Origin: Kineococcus xinjiangensis
GTDB lineage: Bacteria; Actinomycetota; Actinomycetes; Actinomycetales; Kineococcaceae
Assembly (NCBI RefSeq): GCF_002934625.1
Contig: NZ_PTJD01000006.1
Span: 62,001-126,000 of the forward strand
DNA: 64,000 nucleotides
Direction: 5' to 3'
Shown: in pieces, positions 26,875-35,412 of the stretch
How the letters are laid out: the number at the start of each line of letters is the position of its first letter
How positions within the stretch are numbered: position 1 is the first letter of the stretch
Position numbers and translations under genes: made by a program
Notes under the pieces: generated by a model
The model's database searches: none
What the model saw: the letters and a program-made list of their open reading frames with translations, nothing else
Told to the model about the DNA's origin: nothing

Positions 26875-27743
26875 CCCGGGAACCCCCGCAACTGCTTGCG
26901 GGACTCGCCGTGACCCGCGCCGGACGTCCACCGGAGGAGGCGGAGACGGTCGTGCTCGTGCACGGCCTCGGCAGTTCCACGACCGTCTGGAACCTCGTCG
27001 CCCCCGCACTCGCGGAGCGCTTCGCCCTCGTCCTGGTCGACCTGCCCGGTCACGGCGCGGCACCCCTGCCCGACGGCGAGGACCCGCTGGAGGTCATGCG
27101 CCCCGCCGCGCTCGGGGCGCGGCTGGTCCGGGCCTGCCGCGAACTGGGGGTTCCCCGCGTCCACCTCGCCGGGCACTCCCTCGGCGGCTGGGTCGCGCTG
27201 GAGGCCGCCGCGGAGGACGGCGCCGCCGCGTGCGAGGGCGCCGCGCCGGTCGTGGCGAGCGTCGTCGCACTGGCCCCCGCGGGGCTGTGGGAGCGGCCGC
27301 GGCGCCGCCCGCCCCTCGTCCCGACGGGGCAGCAGTTCGCCCGCCTGGGCCGGCGGCTGCCCCGCTCGCTGCTGCGGCGGCGCTGGGCACGCCGCCTCGT
27401 GCTCGTCGCGACGAGCGCCGCCCCGGGCCGCCTGCCCGAGGAGGTCGCCCTCGACGCCGTCACCGCGGTGGAGTCGGCCGCCGGGTACCGCGCCGCCGAC
27501 GCCGGCATCGCCGCGGGCAGGTTCACCCGCGGCCCGGACGTGCGCGCCGTCGCGGCCGTCGCCTTCGGCATCCGCGACCGGGTCCTGCCCGCTCCCCGCG
27601 CCCAGCTGCGCTCCGCGGCCCCCGCGGCGTGCCGGTGGCTGGTGTGGGACCGCTGCGGGCACGTCCCGCCGTGGGACCGCCCCGCCGACTGCGCCCGCCT
27701 CATCGCGGAGGTCGTGGCGGAGGCGGCGGGACGCGGTGGCTGA
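26871..27743 (+). CDS. alpha/beta hydrolase
   Basis: 290-aa alpha/beta hydrolase of unknown substrate. Seen: VVLVHGLGSSTTVW (oxyanion region), VDLPGHGAAPLP, nucleophile elbow LAGHSLGGWVALEAA, acid in FGIRDRVLP and the histidine in DRCGHVPPWDRP, a complete triad. Esterase, lactonase or haloperoxidase-like activity are all possible. ATG overlaps the previous stop by 4 bp, so it is coupled to the YbaK-like gene. Its last codons, including the stop, are duplicated downstream in 12-bp units. Confidence 0.85.
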   Translation: MTREPPQLLAGLAVTRAGRPPEEAETVVLVHGLGSSTTVWNLVAPALAERFALVLVDLPGHGAAPLPDGEDPLEVMRPAALGARLVRACRELGVPRVHLAGHSLGGWVALEAAAEDGAAACEGAAPVVASVVALAPAGLWERPRRRPPLVPTGQQFARLGRRLPRSLLRRRWARRLVLVATSAAPGRLPEEVALDAVTAVESAAGYRAADAGIAAGRFTRGPDVRAVAAVAFGIRDRVLPAPRAQLRSAAPAACRWLVWDRCGHVPPWDRPADCARLIAEVVAEAAGRGG

Positions 27744-27772
27744 GCGGATGGCCGAGCGGATGGCTGAGCGGA
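27733..27772 (+). repeat. 12-bp tandem duplication over a stop codon
   Basis: GCGGTGGCTGA, GCGGATGGCCGA, GCGGATGGCTGA and a partial GCGGA follow each other; the first unit contains the hydrolase stop codon. Confidence 0.7.
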
Positions 27773-27805
27773 CTGCACCGCATCGCGCTCCGGGGCACGG
27801 GCTCG

Positions 27806-27811
27806 TAGGCT
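27806..27811 (+). promoter_or_regulatory. leaderless -10 (TAGGCT) for the CrtA-like gene
   Basis: TAGGCT followed after 8 nt by the GTG start. Supports this GTG over the earlier in-frame starts within the tandem repeat. Confidence 0.6.
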
Positions 27812-27819
27812 CGGCGCAC

Positions 27820-28515
27820 GTGACCCCCGCCCCCGGCCTCGTGACGCTGCACCTGTGGAGCGTCCCCACCCGGGCCGTGGTGGCCGCGGCGGCCCGGATG
27901 GCCCTCGACCGCCGCCACCTGGCCCGCGCCTCCGGGGTGCGCTTCGCCAAGCTGCTGGGCACCGGCTCCGGTCACACCTTCTCCGTCGCCGACGCCGACC
28001 CCCACCGCTGGGCGCTGCTCGTCGCCTGGGACTCCCCCGCCGACGCCGACGCCTTCGAGGACGGCCGCACCGTGCGCGCCTGGGGCCAGCTGGCCCGCGA
28101 GCGGCTCCGGGTGCGGATGCGCCCGCTGTCCAGCCGCGGCACCTGGTCCGGGGCACGGCCCTTCGGCGCACCCGGCCGCACCCGCTGCCCCGGCCCCGTC
28201 GCGTCCATCACCCGCGCTCGGCTGCGGGCGCTGAAGGCACCGGCGTTCTACCGGGCGGTGCCGCCCGTGGCCGCGGACCTGCAGCGCGCCCCCGGGCTGC
28301 GGCTGGCGGTGGGGATCGGCGAGGCCCCCGTCGGGCTGCAGGGGACGTTCTCGCTGTGGAACGACGACGCCGCCCTGCGGCACTTCGCGCACCGGCGCAG
28401 CCCGCACCTGGAGGTGGTGCGCCGCACCGCGGCCGAGCACTGGTACGCGGAGGAGCTGTTCGCGCGCTTCCAGGTGCTCGACGTGGAGGGCACCCTCGAC
28501 GGGCGCACCCCGTAG
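27820..28515 (+). CDS. CrtA-like oxygenase (spheroidene monooxygenase family)
   Basis: 231-aa protein with the layout of CrtA enzymes: SGVRFAKLLGTGSG, WALLVAWDSPADADAF, RMRPLSSRGTWSG, PVASITRARLR, GLQGTFSLWND and AEHWYAEELFARFQ. Known CrtA proteins hydroxylate or oxidise the C-2 position of acyclic carotenoids carrying a 1-oxygen group. A carotenoid cluster lies 7 kb downstream, so a role in tailoring its product is plausible. GTG start supported by the leaderless -10; the longer frame from 27736 passes through a tandem repeat and is rejected. Confidence 0.75.
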   Translation: MTPAPGLVTLHLWSVPTRAVVAAAARMALDRRHLARASGVRFAKLLGTGSGHTFSVADADPHRWALLVAWDSPADADAFEDGRTVRAWGQLARERLRVRMRPLSSRGTWSGARPFGAPGRTRCPGPVASITRARLRALKAPAFYRAVPPVAADLQRAPGLRLAVGIGEAPVGLQGTFSLWNDDAALRHFAHRRSPHLEVVRRTAAEHWYAEELFARFQVLDVEGTLDGRTP

Positions 28516-28585
28516 GAACCGGGCCGGGTTCCGGGAGAGGACCGGCTGGCACCCGGGAAGCGCCCGCGACGGCGGGGCCGCCTCC

Positions 28586-30178
28586 TCAGCGGGTCCGCCA
28601 CTCCGTGCGGACGAGGTCGAGGATGCGCGGTCGGTCCAGGGTCGAGGGCTCGGCGTCCTCGACCACGCGGTCGGGGGCGAACACGCCCGCCGCCTGCAGC
28701 GTCGCCTCGTCCAGGGAGCGCAGCGAGGGTCCGCCGTCCGGCAGCCGCAGCTCCGGCACCGCCTCCGCGGAGGCCAGGAGGTAGCCCCAGTCCCCGAAGC
28801 TCGGCACGTTGACGTGGTAGGGCCGGGTCTGCAGGCCCGCCGCCCGCATCCCCGCCTCGATGCAGGCGAACGTCCTCGGGGCGAACGACGTGGAACCGGC
28901 CTGGACGACGACCCTGCCGCCCGGCGCGAGCGCGCGACGCACGAGGCCGTAGAACTCGACGGAGTAGAGCTTGGCCGTGGCGACCGCGTCGGGGTCGGGC
29001 ATGTCGATGACGACGACGTCGTAGGGGCCCCTCGGCTCCCGCAGCCAGGTGAAGGCGTCGGCGGTGCGCACGGTGACCCGGGGGTCGCTCAGCGAGTCCC
29101 CGTTGAGCGAGCGCAGCGGCTCCCACTCCCGCGCGAGCCGCACCATCGCGGGGTCGAGCTCGACCTGGGTGAGGGAGCGCACGGAGCCGTGCTCCAGCAC
29201 CTCGCGCGCCGCCAGCCCGTCTCCCCCGCCGAGGACGAGCACGCGCTCGTGCGGGCCCGCCATCGCCGGGTGCACCAGTGCCTCGTGGTAGCGGTACTCG
29301 TCGGTGCTGGAGAACTGCAGGTCCCCGTTGAGGTAGAGCCGCAGCTCTGGCTGGCGGGTGAGCGTCAGCCCGCGGGTGACGACGATCTGCTGGTAGGGCG
29401 TGCGCTCGCTCAGCACGACGGGATCGCGGTAGAGCGCCTGCCGGGCGACCACCTCGAACGGCCCGACGAGCGCGAGCACCCCGGCGAGGACGGCCACCAC
29501 GACGACGGTCGCCGCACCGAGGGCCAGCCGCAGCCGCCGCCCCAGGTCCGCGCGGAAGAGCCACAGCACGACCAGGGATCCGGCCAGCGCGTTGACCACG
29601 CCGACGAGGAGGGCGCCGCGCATGTGGCCGAACAGCGGGAGCAGGAGGAACGGGAACGCGAGACCGCCGAGCAGGGCCCCGACGTAGTCGGCGGCGAACA
29701 GGTCGGCCACCGCGGAGCCGGCGTCCTGGCGGCGGATGCGCTGCAGCAGCGTCATGAGCAGCGGGATCTCCGCGCCGATGAGCAGCCCCACGAGGAAGGA
29801 GACGACGACGAGCGCCGGGGAGTACAGCTTGAGCCAGGCGAAGGCGGCGTAGAGGACGAGCACGCTGACCCCGCCGAGCAGGGCCAGGGCCAGCTCGACG
29901 GCCGCGAAGGCGGCGGCCGCCCTCGGCTGCCACCGCTTGGCCAGCAGCGAGCCCACGCCCATCGCGAACACCATGACGGCGAGCACGACGGAGGCCTGCC
30001 CCACCGTGTCGCCCACGAGGTAGGAACCGAGGGCGATCAGGGCGAGCTCGTAGACCAGTCCGCATGCGGCGCAGACGAAGACGGCGGTGAGCACGAGGAA
30101 CCGCGCGGGCCGCACACCCACCGGGAGCAGCGCGGGCGAGGTGTCCGGGCTCGCGCTGCCCTCCTCGAGCGCCGTCAC
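28586..30178 (-). CDS. membrane-bound spermidine-synthase-like protein
   Basis: 530-aa fusion of an N-terminal membrane domain (about seven helices, residues 28-230) with a C-terminal spermidine-synthase-like domain. Seen in the latter: YQQIVVTR, DEYRYHEALVHPAM, SAM-type motif VLVLGGGDGLAAREVL, QVELDPAMV, RTADAFTWL and YDVVVIDMPDPD. Soluble spermidine synthases use decarboxylated SAM and putrescine; for this membrane group the true reaction is unknown. GTG (VTALEEG) chosen; the open frame upstream covers the DUF350 gene out of frame. Starts 13 bp after the DUF350 stop. Confidence 0.85.
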   Translation of the reverse strand: MTALEEGSASPDTSPALLPVGVRPARFLVLTAVFVCAACGLVYELALIALGSYLVGDTVGQASVVLAVMVFAMGVGSLLAKRWQPRAAAAFAAVELALALLGGVSVLVLYAAFAWLKLYSPALVVVSFLVGLLIGAEIPLLMTLLQRIRRQDAGSAVADLFAADYVGALLGGLAFPFLLLPLFGHMRGALLVGVVNALAGSLVVLWLFRADLGRRLRLALGAATVVVVAVLAGVLALVGPFEVVARQALYRDPVVLSERTPYQQIVVTRGLTLTRQPELRLYLNGDLQFSSTDEYRYHEALVHPAMAGPHERVLVLGGGDGLAAREVLEHGSVRSLTQVELDPAMVRLAREWEPLRSLNGDSLSDPRVTVRTADAFTWLREPRGPYDVVVIDMPDPDAVATAKLYSVEFYGLVRRALAPGGRVVVQAGSTSFAPRTFACIEAGMRAAGLQTRPYHVNVPSFGDWGYLLASAEAVPELRLPDGGPSLRSLDEATLQAAGVFAPDRVVEDAEPSTLDRPRILDLVRTEWRTR

Positions 30179-30191
30179 GGCACGGCTCCCG

Positions 30192-30617
30192 TCAGGAGAT
30201 CGAGGCGGCGACGATCGCGCCCCCCGAGAGGTGGGCGACGGCGGTGACCCAGGCGGCGGGGTGCAGGCGGTCCGAGATGAGGGTGTCACCGAGCTTGCCG
30301 GGCGTCGCCATGTCCACGACGAAGAACGTGACGGCGAGCATGAGCAGTCCGAGGCCGCCGTAGACGGCCGTGGACAGCAGCCCGTCGGCCAGGTCGTTCT
30401 CACTGGTCATGATGGCCGTCACGATGACGGTGGCCACCGAGAGCAGGCCGGAGCACAGCACGAGCGCCGCATTGGCGTTGCGGTGGGTCCAGATGAGGTC
30501 CCCGAGCTTGCCCGGCGTCAGCAGGTCGATGACGACGTAGCCGATCGCCATCAGCACCAGGCCGACGGCGAGGTAGGCCACGCTCGCGACCGTTCCCTCG
30601 AACAGGTCCTCGATCAT
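30192..30617 (-). CDS. DUF350 membrane protein
   Basis: 141-aa protein built of two DUF350 repeats, each two membrane helices followed by the sequence DLLTPGKLGDLI or DMATPGKLGDTL. Function unknown; DUF350 proteins recur beside membrane spermidine-synthase-like proteins and DUF4178/DUF4247 proteins. ATG start, AGCCGGCAGAG upstream gives only a weak ribosome site. The 100 bp before it, up to the DUF4247 stop, show no gene. Confidence 0.9.
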   Translation of the reverse strand: MIEDLFEGTVASVAYLAVGLVLMAIGYVVIDLLTPGKLGDLIWTHRNANAALVLCSGLLSVATVIVTAIMTSENDLADGLLSTAVYGGLGLLMLAVTFFVVDMATPGKLGDTLISDRLHPAAWVTAVAHLSGGAIVAASIS

Positions 30618-30717
30618 CTCTGCCGGCTCCCCTCGTGTGCCGGCCCGGTGGCCGGCTGCTCAACTGTCAGCTCTGGTGTCTGCTCCGCGCGCCTCGCGCA
30701 CGGGTGGTGCGGGGTGC

Positions 30718-31134
30718 TCACTTGCCCTCGCCCTCCTCCGCGCCGCCGTCGCCGGGGCCGAACTGCTGGCCCACGTCCTCCGACCACCGGGTGCGGCCCT
30801 CCTCGTAGCCGTCCACGAGGACCAGGGTCTGCTCGCCCCGCGGCTCGAAGCGCACGATGTCGTCCTCGTAGCGCAGGTAGATCCGGTCCTGGGCCTGCAC
30901 GCGGTCGAGAGGGCGGACCTGCTCGCTGAGGCGGGCGGCCGCACCGGCGGGGTCGGCATCGGCCGTGTACGCGGCCGCGGTCCCCACGTCGGCCGAGGAC
31001 TGCCGCTGGAACAGCTCGGCCGCCTCGTCCTCGACACCGCCACCGATGCCGCAGCCGCCGAGCAGGACCGCCGCCAGCGCAGCCGCGGCCGCACCCCGCC
31101 CGGCCCGCTGCAACGCACGCACGTGCTCTCTCAC
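30718..31134 (-). CDS. DUF4247 lipoprotein
   Basis: 138-aa exported protein with lipoprotein signal: basic start, hydrophobic AAAAALAAVLL and lipobox LGGC (Cys near residue 26). The mature part (AAELFQRQSSADVGTAAAYTA ..., DRIYLRYEDDIVRFEPRG, LVLVDGYEEGRTRW) matches DUF4247, function unknown. GTG start overlaps the DUF2617 stop as GTGA. Ends in a Gly/Glu-rich tail. Expected on the outer face of the membrane. Confidence 0.85.
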   Translation of the reverse strand: MREHVRALQRAGRGAAAAALAAVLLGGCGIGGGVEDEAAELFQRQSSADVGTAAAYTADADPAGAAARLSEQVRPLDRVQAQDRIYLRYEDDIVRFEPRGEQTLVLVDGYEEGRTRWSEDVGQQFGPGDGGAEEGEGK

Positions 31135-31751
31135 ACCGTCGCTCCCAGATCTGTCGGTCGGCTGTCCACCACGGGCGCCGGCAGGGCGACGCTCGTCGAG
31201 GTGCTCACGATCTCGCCCGCCTGCGGGTAGGTGTGCCAGGTCTGCCATCGCGCGCACCGGCCGTCGGGGCTCACCTCGCCCACCAGTGCCGTCAGCGCGT
31301 CCGCCGCACCGGGGAACACGCCGACGAGCGCGTGCTCGCGCCGCTCCAGCGACGCCCGCAACTCCTCGACGCGAGCCGCGAACTCGCCCGCACCCAGCCG
31401 GGCGACGGCGCTGTCGAAGGAGTAGTGCGCCGACCGGCCCGGTGCAGGTGGTGCACCGGGCGGCTGGGCGGAACCCGGCTCCGGCGGGACCGGCAGCTCC
31501 TGCCGGACGCGCTCGGGGAGGAACGGTCCCACTCCCGGCAGGCACGCCACCACCTCGGTGAGCCACGGCCGTCCGGCATCGCCCAGGAGGACTTCGTGGG
31601 AGGCGCCCAGGACGCGCAGGACCAGCAGGGTGCCGCCGGCCGCGTCCCGGACCGAGAGCTCCGCGAGCGCCTCGGGCGCCGGCCCGCCCAGCCGCCAGGT
31701 GAGACCCGCGGCGGTGACGTCGGCGTAGGGCGCGGCGAGGGCCCGGAGCAT
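31131..31751 (-). CDS. DUF2617 family protein
   Basis: 206-aa soluble-looking protein of the DUF2617 family (YADVTAAGLTWRLGG ..., HYSFDSAVARLGAGEFAARVEELRASL, EHALVGVFPGAADALTAL, WQTWHTYPQAGEIVSTST). Function unknown. ATG start with GGGGGAGG 3-4 nt upstream. First gene of a four-gene minus-strand unit with DUF4247, DUF350 and the spermidine-synthase-like protein. Shares a 187-bp divergent promoter region with the potassium channel gene. Confidence 0.82.
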   Translation of the reverse strand: MLRALAAPYADVTAAGLTWRLGGPAPEALAELSVRDAAGGTLLVLRVLGASHEVLLGDAGRPWLTEVVACLPGVGPFLPERVRQELPVPPEPGSAQPPGAPPAPGRSAHYSFDSAVARLGAGEFAARVEELRASLERREHALVGVFPGAADALTALVGEVSPDGRCARWQTWHTYPQAGEIVSTSTSVALPAPVVDSRPTDLGATV

Positions 31752-31938
31752 GCGCCTCCCCCAGCTCTCGGTCGTGCGGTGCGCTCGGATGCTAGCCGAG
31801 CCCCCGCCGCTCGATCACCGGCGTGACGCCCCGCCCGGGCGTCGCCCGCGGCCGGAGCCGGAACGGACGCCCGCGGCCGCCGCGGCGTCCTGCCAGAATC
31901 CCCTCCATGGTCCTCCGAGGCGCGACGCGGCAGGCGCC

Positions 31939-32973
31939 GTGCTGACCTTCGTCCACCGGTTGTCCTGCCTCGTGCGCGCCCGCCTGACGGGCTGGCGGCT
32001 GCCGCTGGCGATCGCGGTCTTCGTCTTCCTCACCAGCTGGGCGGCGATGGTGTTCGCCGAACCGGCGGACACGGGCATCGCCCGCCCGGAGAACTACTGG
32101 TGGTACTTCGTCGTCACCGCGGCCACCGTCGGCTACGGCGACATCGCACCCACCACGACACCGGGCCGGCTCGTGGGCGTCTACGTCATCGTCGGTGGCA
32201 TCGTGACGCTCACGGTGCTGTTCACCCGGCTCGCCGACCACATCACGTCGATCAGGGGGAACCGCATGCGCGGGGCCGTGGAACTGGACCTCGAGGGCCA
32301 CGTCGTCCTCCTCGGCTACACCCCCGGGCGCAGCGAGCGCATCGTCGCCGAGCTGACCGCCGAGCGCCGCCTGCGCGTCGTGCTGTGCGCGTGGGAGGAC
32401 GCCGTCGCGACCGACCCGCTGCCGGAGGTCGCCGAGGTGGACTTCGTGCGCGGCGACCTCTCCAACGCCGACGTGATGCGCCGCGCGTGCGTGGCCCGGG
32501 CCCGCACCGTCATCATCGACGGTCGCAGCGACGACGAGGCCCTCACCATCGCTGTCGCCGTCGACCACGCCAACCCCGACGTGCACCTCGTCGCCGCGCT
32601 GCGCGACCTCCGGCGCAGCGAGCACTTCCACTACGTCAACCCCCGCGTGCAGTGCACCCAGTGGCACATGCCGTACCTGCTCACCGAGGAAGCCCTCGAC
32701 CCGGGCATCACGCAGGTCTACACCCAGCTGATGAGCAGCGGCGAACACGGCAACACGTACTCCCTGCGCGTACCGGCGGGTTTCCCCGGGACCAGCTTCG
32801 GCGACTGCCAGACGCACCTCGGCCGGCACCACAGCGCCACCGTCCTCGCGCTGCGGGGCAGCGACGGCCTGCGCATCAGCCCCGGCTGGCAGGAACCGGT
32901 CAGCGCAGGGGACGTCCTCTACTACGTGGGCTCCCACCGCCTCACCCCGCAGGACCTCGACGCGCGTCGCTGA
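31939..32973 (+). CDS. potassium channel with RCK/TrkA-N domains
   Basis: 344-aa two-helix potassium channel subunit. Seen: first helix LPLAIAVFVFLTSWAAMVF, pore helix and selectivity filter TVGYGD (residues 63-68), second helix VGVYVIVGGIVTLTVLF, then a TrkA-N-like domain (HVVLLGYTPGRSERIVAEL) with a nucleotide-binding Rossmann start and a TrkA-C-like end (FPGTSFGDCQTHL). GTG chosen as the first in-frame start next to the TM helix; an ATG at 31907 is out of frame. Divergent from the DUF2617 operon. Confidence 0.87.
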   Translation: MLTFVHRLSCLVRARLTGWRLPLAIAVFVFLTSWAAMVFAEPADTGIARPENYWWYFVVTAATVGYGDIAPTTTPGRLVGVYVIVGGIVTLTVLFTRLADHITSIRGNRMRGAVELDLEGHVVLLGYTPGRSERIVAELTAERRLRVVLCAWEDAVATDPLPEVAEVDFVRGDLSNADVMRRACVARARTVIIDGRSDDEALTIAVAVDHANPDVHLVAALRDLRRSEHFHYVNPRVQCTQWHMPYLLTEEALDPGITQVYTQLMSSGEHGNTYSLRVPAGFPGTSFGDCQTHLGRHHSATVLALRGSDGLRISPGWQEPVSAGDVLYYVGSHRLTPQDLDARR

Positions 32974-33130
32974 CCAGGCCGCTGCGCTCATGCCGGCCGC
33001 GCGCGGAGGAACCGCCGGTCCGCCCGGGACCGCGGCGCTCGGCCGGCGGTCACCGGGTGGTGGACGACCGCGCCGGAACTGCGGCAGGCAGCCCCTTCCC
33101 GCGTCCCGGCCCGGCTGCCACCCTGTCCGG

Positions 33131-33913
33131 ATGGCGGGCCCGGCGGAGGGACGGTGGCGCCCGGACGCGCAGCCCGGTGCCCTGCTGCAGGGCTGCCCCG
33201 ACGGGCCGCGGCTCCCCGGCGCGCACCCCGCGCTGCCCTGCACCCCCGAGGAGCTGGCGACGGACGCGCGGGAGATGGTCGCGGCCGGTGCCGCCGCCCT
33301 CCACCTGCACCCCAAGGCCCTCTCCGGCGCGGACTCCCTGGAACCGGCGCACGTCGCCGCCGCCGTGACGCGGGTGCGCGCGGCCGTGCCCGGCGTCGAG
33401 GTCGGGGTCACGACGGGTGCGTGGGCGGCGGCCGGCCCGGCCGCGCGGCTGCGGGCGGTGCGCGGCTGGCTCGACGGGCCCGGCGAGCTGCCCGACGTGG
33501 CGTCCGTGAACTGGCACGAGGAGGGGGCGGAGCAGCTCGCCGCACTCCTGCTGGAGCGCGGCGTCGGCGTCGAGGCGGGGCTGTGGTTCCCCGGGGCCGT
33601 CGCCGCGTGGCGGCGCTCCGGCCTGCGCGCCGACTGCTCGCGGGTCCTGCTGGAGGTGCAGCCGGGGCCGGGTGGGGACGCGGCCGTGCGGGCTGCGGAG
33701 GACCTGCTGCGCGCGCTCGGCGACGCCGCACCGCCGGGCGGGGTCCTGCTCCACGGCGAGGACGGCACCTGCTGGCCGGTGCTGCACCGGGCCGGCCGGC
33801 TCGGGCTCGCGACGCGCATCGGCCTGGAGGACGTCCTGGTGCTGCCCGACGGAACCCCCGCACCGGGCAACCGCGCGCTCGTGGACGCGGCGGTCGCGGT
33901 CCTGGCCGGCTGA
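33131..33913 (+). CDS. BKACE-like (DUF849) protein
   Basis: 260-aa TIM-barrel protein resembling beta-keto acid cleavage enzymes. Seen: AGAAALHLHPKALSGADSL (metal-binding His-x-His), VGVTTGAWA, VASVNWHEEGAEQLA, GVGVEAGLW and LLHGEDGTCWPVL. The reference members condense a beta-keto acid with acetyl-CoA; this one is shorter than usual (about 270-310) and its substrate is unknown. A CACCCT hexamer 6 nt before the ATG fits the leaderless pattern. Followed by the ABM gene after 29 bp. Confidence 0.75.
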   Translation: MAGPAEGRWRPDAQPGALLQGCPDGPRLPGAHPALPCTPEELATDAREMVAAGAAALHLHPKALSGADSLEPAHVAAAVTRVRAAVPGVEVGVTTGAWAAAGPAARLRAVRGWLDGPGELPDVASVNWHEEGAEQLAALLLERGVGVEAGLWFPGAVAAWRRSGLRADCSRVLLEVQPGPGGDAAVRAAEDLLRALGDAAPPGGVLLHGEDGTCWPVLHRAGRLGLATRIGLEDVLVLPDGTPAPGNRALVDAAVAVLAG

Positions 33914-33930
33914 GGCCGCCGCGGGCCTGG

Positions 33931-33936
33931 CAGGCT
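33931..33936 (+). promoter_or_regulatory. leaderless -10 (CAGGCT) for the ABM gene
   Basis: CAGGCT, then 6 nt, then ATG. It lies just after the BKACE-like stop. Confidence 0.5.
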
Positions 33937-33942
33937 GCCGAC

Positions 33943-34239
33943 ATGATCCTCGAACACGCGGTCCTGAACGTGCGGCCGGGACGGTCCGAGCACTTCGAGG
34001 AGGCGTTCGGCCGGGCGAAGTCCATCATCGCCGGGACGTCCGGCTTCCGGCGGCTGACGCTGTCCCGCTGCCTGGAGCGCGCCGACACCTACCTGCTGCT
34101 CGTCGAGTGGGACCGCCTGGAGGACCACACGGAGGGGTTCCGGCAGTCGCCGCGCTACCAGCAGTGGCGGGAGCTGCTGCACTCCTTCTACGAGCCGTTC
34201 CCCCTCGTCGAGCACTTCGTCGAGGTCCACCGCGCCTGA
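33943..34239 (+). CDS. ABM-domain (antibiotic biosynthesis monooxygenase-like) protein
   Basis: 98-aa dimeric alpha-beta barrel type protein: MILEHAVLNVRPGRSEHFEEAF, TSGFRRLTLSRCLE, TYLLLVEWDRLEDHTEGFR, ALL typical of small ABM proteins. Reactions differ widely (quinol oxidation, heme handling, none), so function is open. Full-length single domain. Ends 28 bp before a strong terminator hairpin. Confidence 0.82.
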   Translation: MILEHAVLNVRPGRSEHFEEAFGRAKSIIAGTSGFRRLTLSRCLERADTYLLLVEWDRLEDHTEGFRQSPRYQQWRELLHSFYEPFPLVEHFVEVHRA

Positions 34240-34266
34240 CGCCCCGGCCCGGCCCGGAATCCGGAA

Positions 34267-34330
34267 CCCGGAAAGGACCCTTTCCGTGGTGGCCCCAGGG
34301 TGCGGAACCACGGAAAGGGTCCTTTCCGGG
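34267..34330. terminator. bidirectional terminator hairpin
   Basis: Perfect 24-bp inverted repeat (34267-34290 and 34307-34330) around a 16-nt loop, between the convergent ABM and lipid kinase genes. Each arm itself holds the small palindrome GAAAGGACCCTTTC. Confidence 0.88.
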
Positions 34331-34380
34331 AGGGCCGGTTGGTGGTCCCGCCGCCCCGTCCGCGGAACCGGCGAGGAGGC

Positions 34381-35322
34381 TCAGGCCGGGCAGAGCACCT
34401 GCCACGCGGCGGGTTCCATCGTCCAGCGCACGTGCGTCAGCGGCGGCGAGATCTCACCGTCGGAGTTGACCTGGAAGGGCCGCCCGCGCACCGCGGTGAT
34501 CTCCACCGTGCGGCCCTGGACGGTCCGCACGTCCCGCCGCGCCACGTGCAGGCCGTTGCGGAGGCCGACGGCGTACCCGACACGGGCGACCGGGCCCGTC
34601 GAGCCGGCGATGACGACGTCGGCGTTGCCGTCGTGCGGGTCCGCCCCGGGCACCAGCGGCACCCCGCCGCCGATCGTGCCGCCCAGGCCCACGCCCACCA
34701 TGAGCACCGAGTCCTCCCCGTCGGCCTCCACCCGCCCGTCCACCTCGACCCGCAGGTGGAAGCCGGCGTGCGGGCGGGCCCCGGCGATCACCGCCCCCAC
34801 CGGGTAGGCCAGCGGCCCGAGCCGGCGCTTGAACGCCATCGCGGCCGCGGCCGCCGCCGCGCCGATGCCGACGTGGGCGGTGTTGACCGTGACGTGCCCG
34901 GTGTCCGCGACGAGCAGCTCCACGTCGCGCGCCCGCCCTCCCACCGCGACCCGCGCCGCCGCCACCGGGTCCAGCGGCAGCTTGAGCGACCGGGCCAGGT
35001 CGTTGCCCGTGCCCAGCGGGACCAGGCCCATCGGCCCGACCTCCCGCGCCGCCCCCGCCCGGTGCAGCTCCTGCAGGGCGGCGTGCACGGAACCGTCCCC
35101 GCCGAGCAGCACCAGCCGGCGCCCCTCGGCGCTCAGCAGCACCTCGCGCAGGTCGGCGAGGCCGGCCGTGGCGCACAGCTCCACCGGCGCCGCCCTGCCG
35201 ATCTCCACCACGACGCGCTTGACGACCTCGGCGCACGCCCGGCCCGCGGCGGCGTTGACGACGACGCGCACGCCCGACGGCGCAGCGGTGCCCTGGTGGG
35301 CGGAGGAGGCATCGGTCTGCAC
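34381..35322 (-). CDS. diacylglycerol/lipid kinase family protein
   Basis: 313-aa protein with a diacylglycerol-kinase-like catalytic domain. Seen: VRVVVNAAAGR, nucleotide-binding LVLLGGDGSVHAAL (about residues 71-84), MGLVPLGTGNDLARSL and, in the second domain, NTAHVGIGAAAAA and FQVNSDGEI. Likely phosphorylates a lipid such as diacylglycerol or an undecaprenol/sphingoid-type substrate. GTG (VQTDASS) chosen as the first start outside the neighbouring gene's promoter. Divergent from the carotenoid cluster. Confidence 0.87.
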   Translation of the reverse strand: MQTDASSAHQGTAAPSGVRVVVNAAAGRACAEVVKRVVVEIGRAAPVELCATAGLADLREVLLSAEGRRLVLLGGDGSVHAALQELHRAGAAREVGPMGLVPLGTGNDLARSLKLPLDPVAAARVAVGGRARDVELLVADTGHVTVNTAHVGIGAAAAAAAMAFKRRLGPLAYPVGAVIAGARPHAGFHLRVEVDGRVEADGEDSVLMVGVGLGGTIGGGVPLVPGADPHDGNADVVIAGSTGPVARVGYAVGLRNGLHVARRDVRTVQGRTVEITAVRGRPFQVNSDGEISPPLTHVRWTMEPAAWQVLCPA

Positions 35323-35399
35323 CCCCGCAGCATCCCAGCCACCGCCGGGCGCCCGACAGCGCCGGTGCGGCCCGCACCGCCGGGCGGGGGACCGCGTCC

Positions 35400-35405
35400 T
35401 ACAGT
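35400..35405 (+). promoter_or_regulatory. leaderless -10 (TACAGT) for the CruF-like gene
   Basis: TACAGT followed after 7 nt by GTG at 35413. Decides against the GTG at 35404, which overlaps the hexamer. Confidence 0.65.
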
Positions 35406-35412
35406 GGCGCGC

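Noticed and set aside
27736-27819. Upstream start for the CrtA-like gene (MAERMAERMAER)
   Set aside because: The residues come from the 12-bp tandem repeat; a -10 hexamer lies between them and the preferred start.
28516-28585. Terminator between the CrtA-like and spermidine-synthase-like genes
   Set aside because: Only a 6-bp stem (GGAACC/GGTTCC) is present, too short to call.
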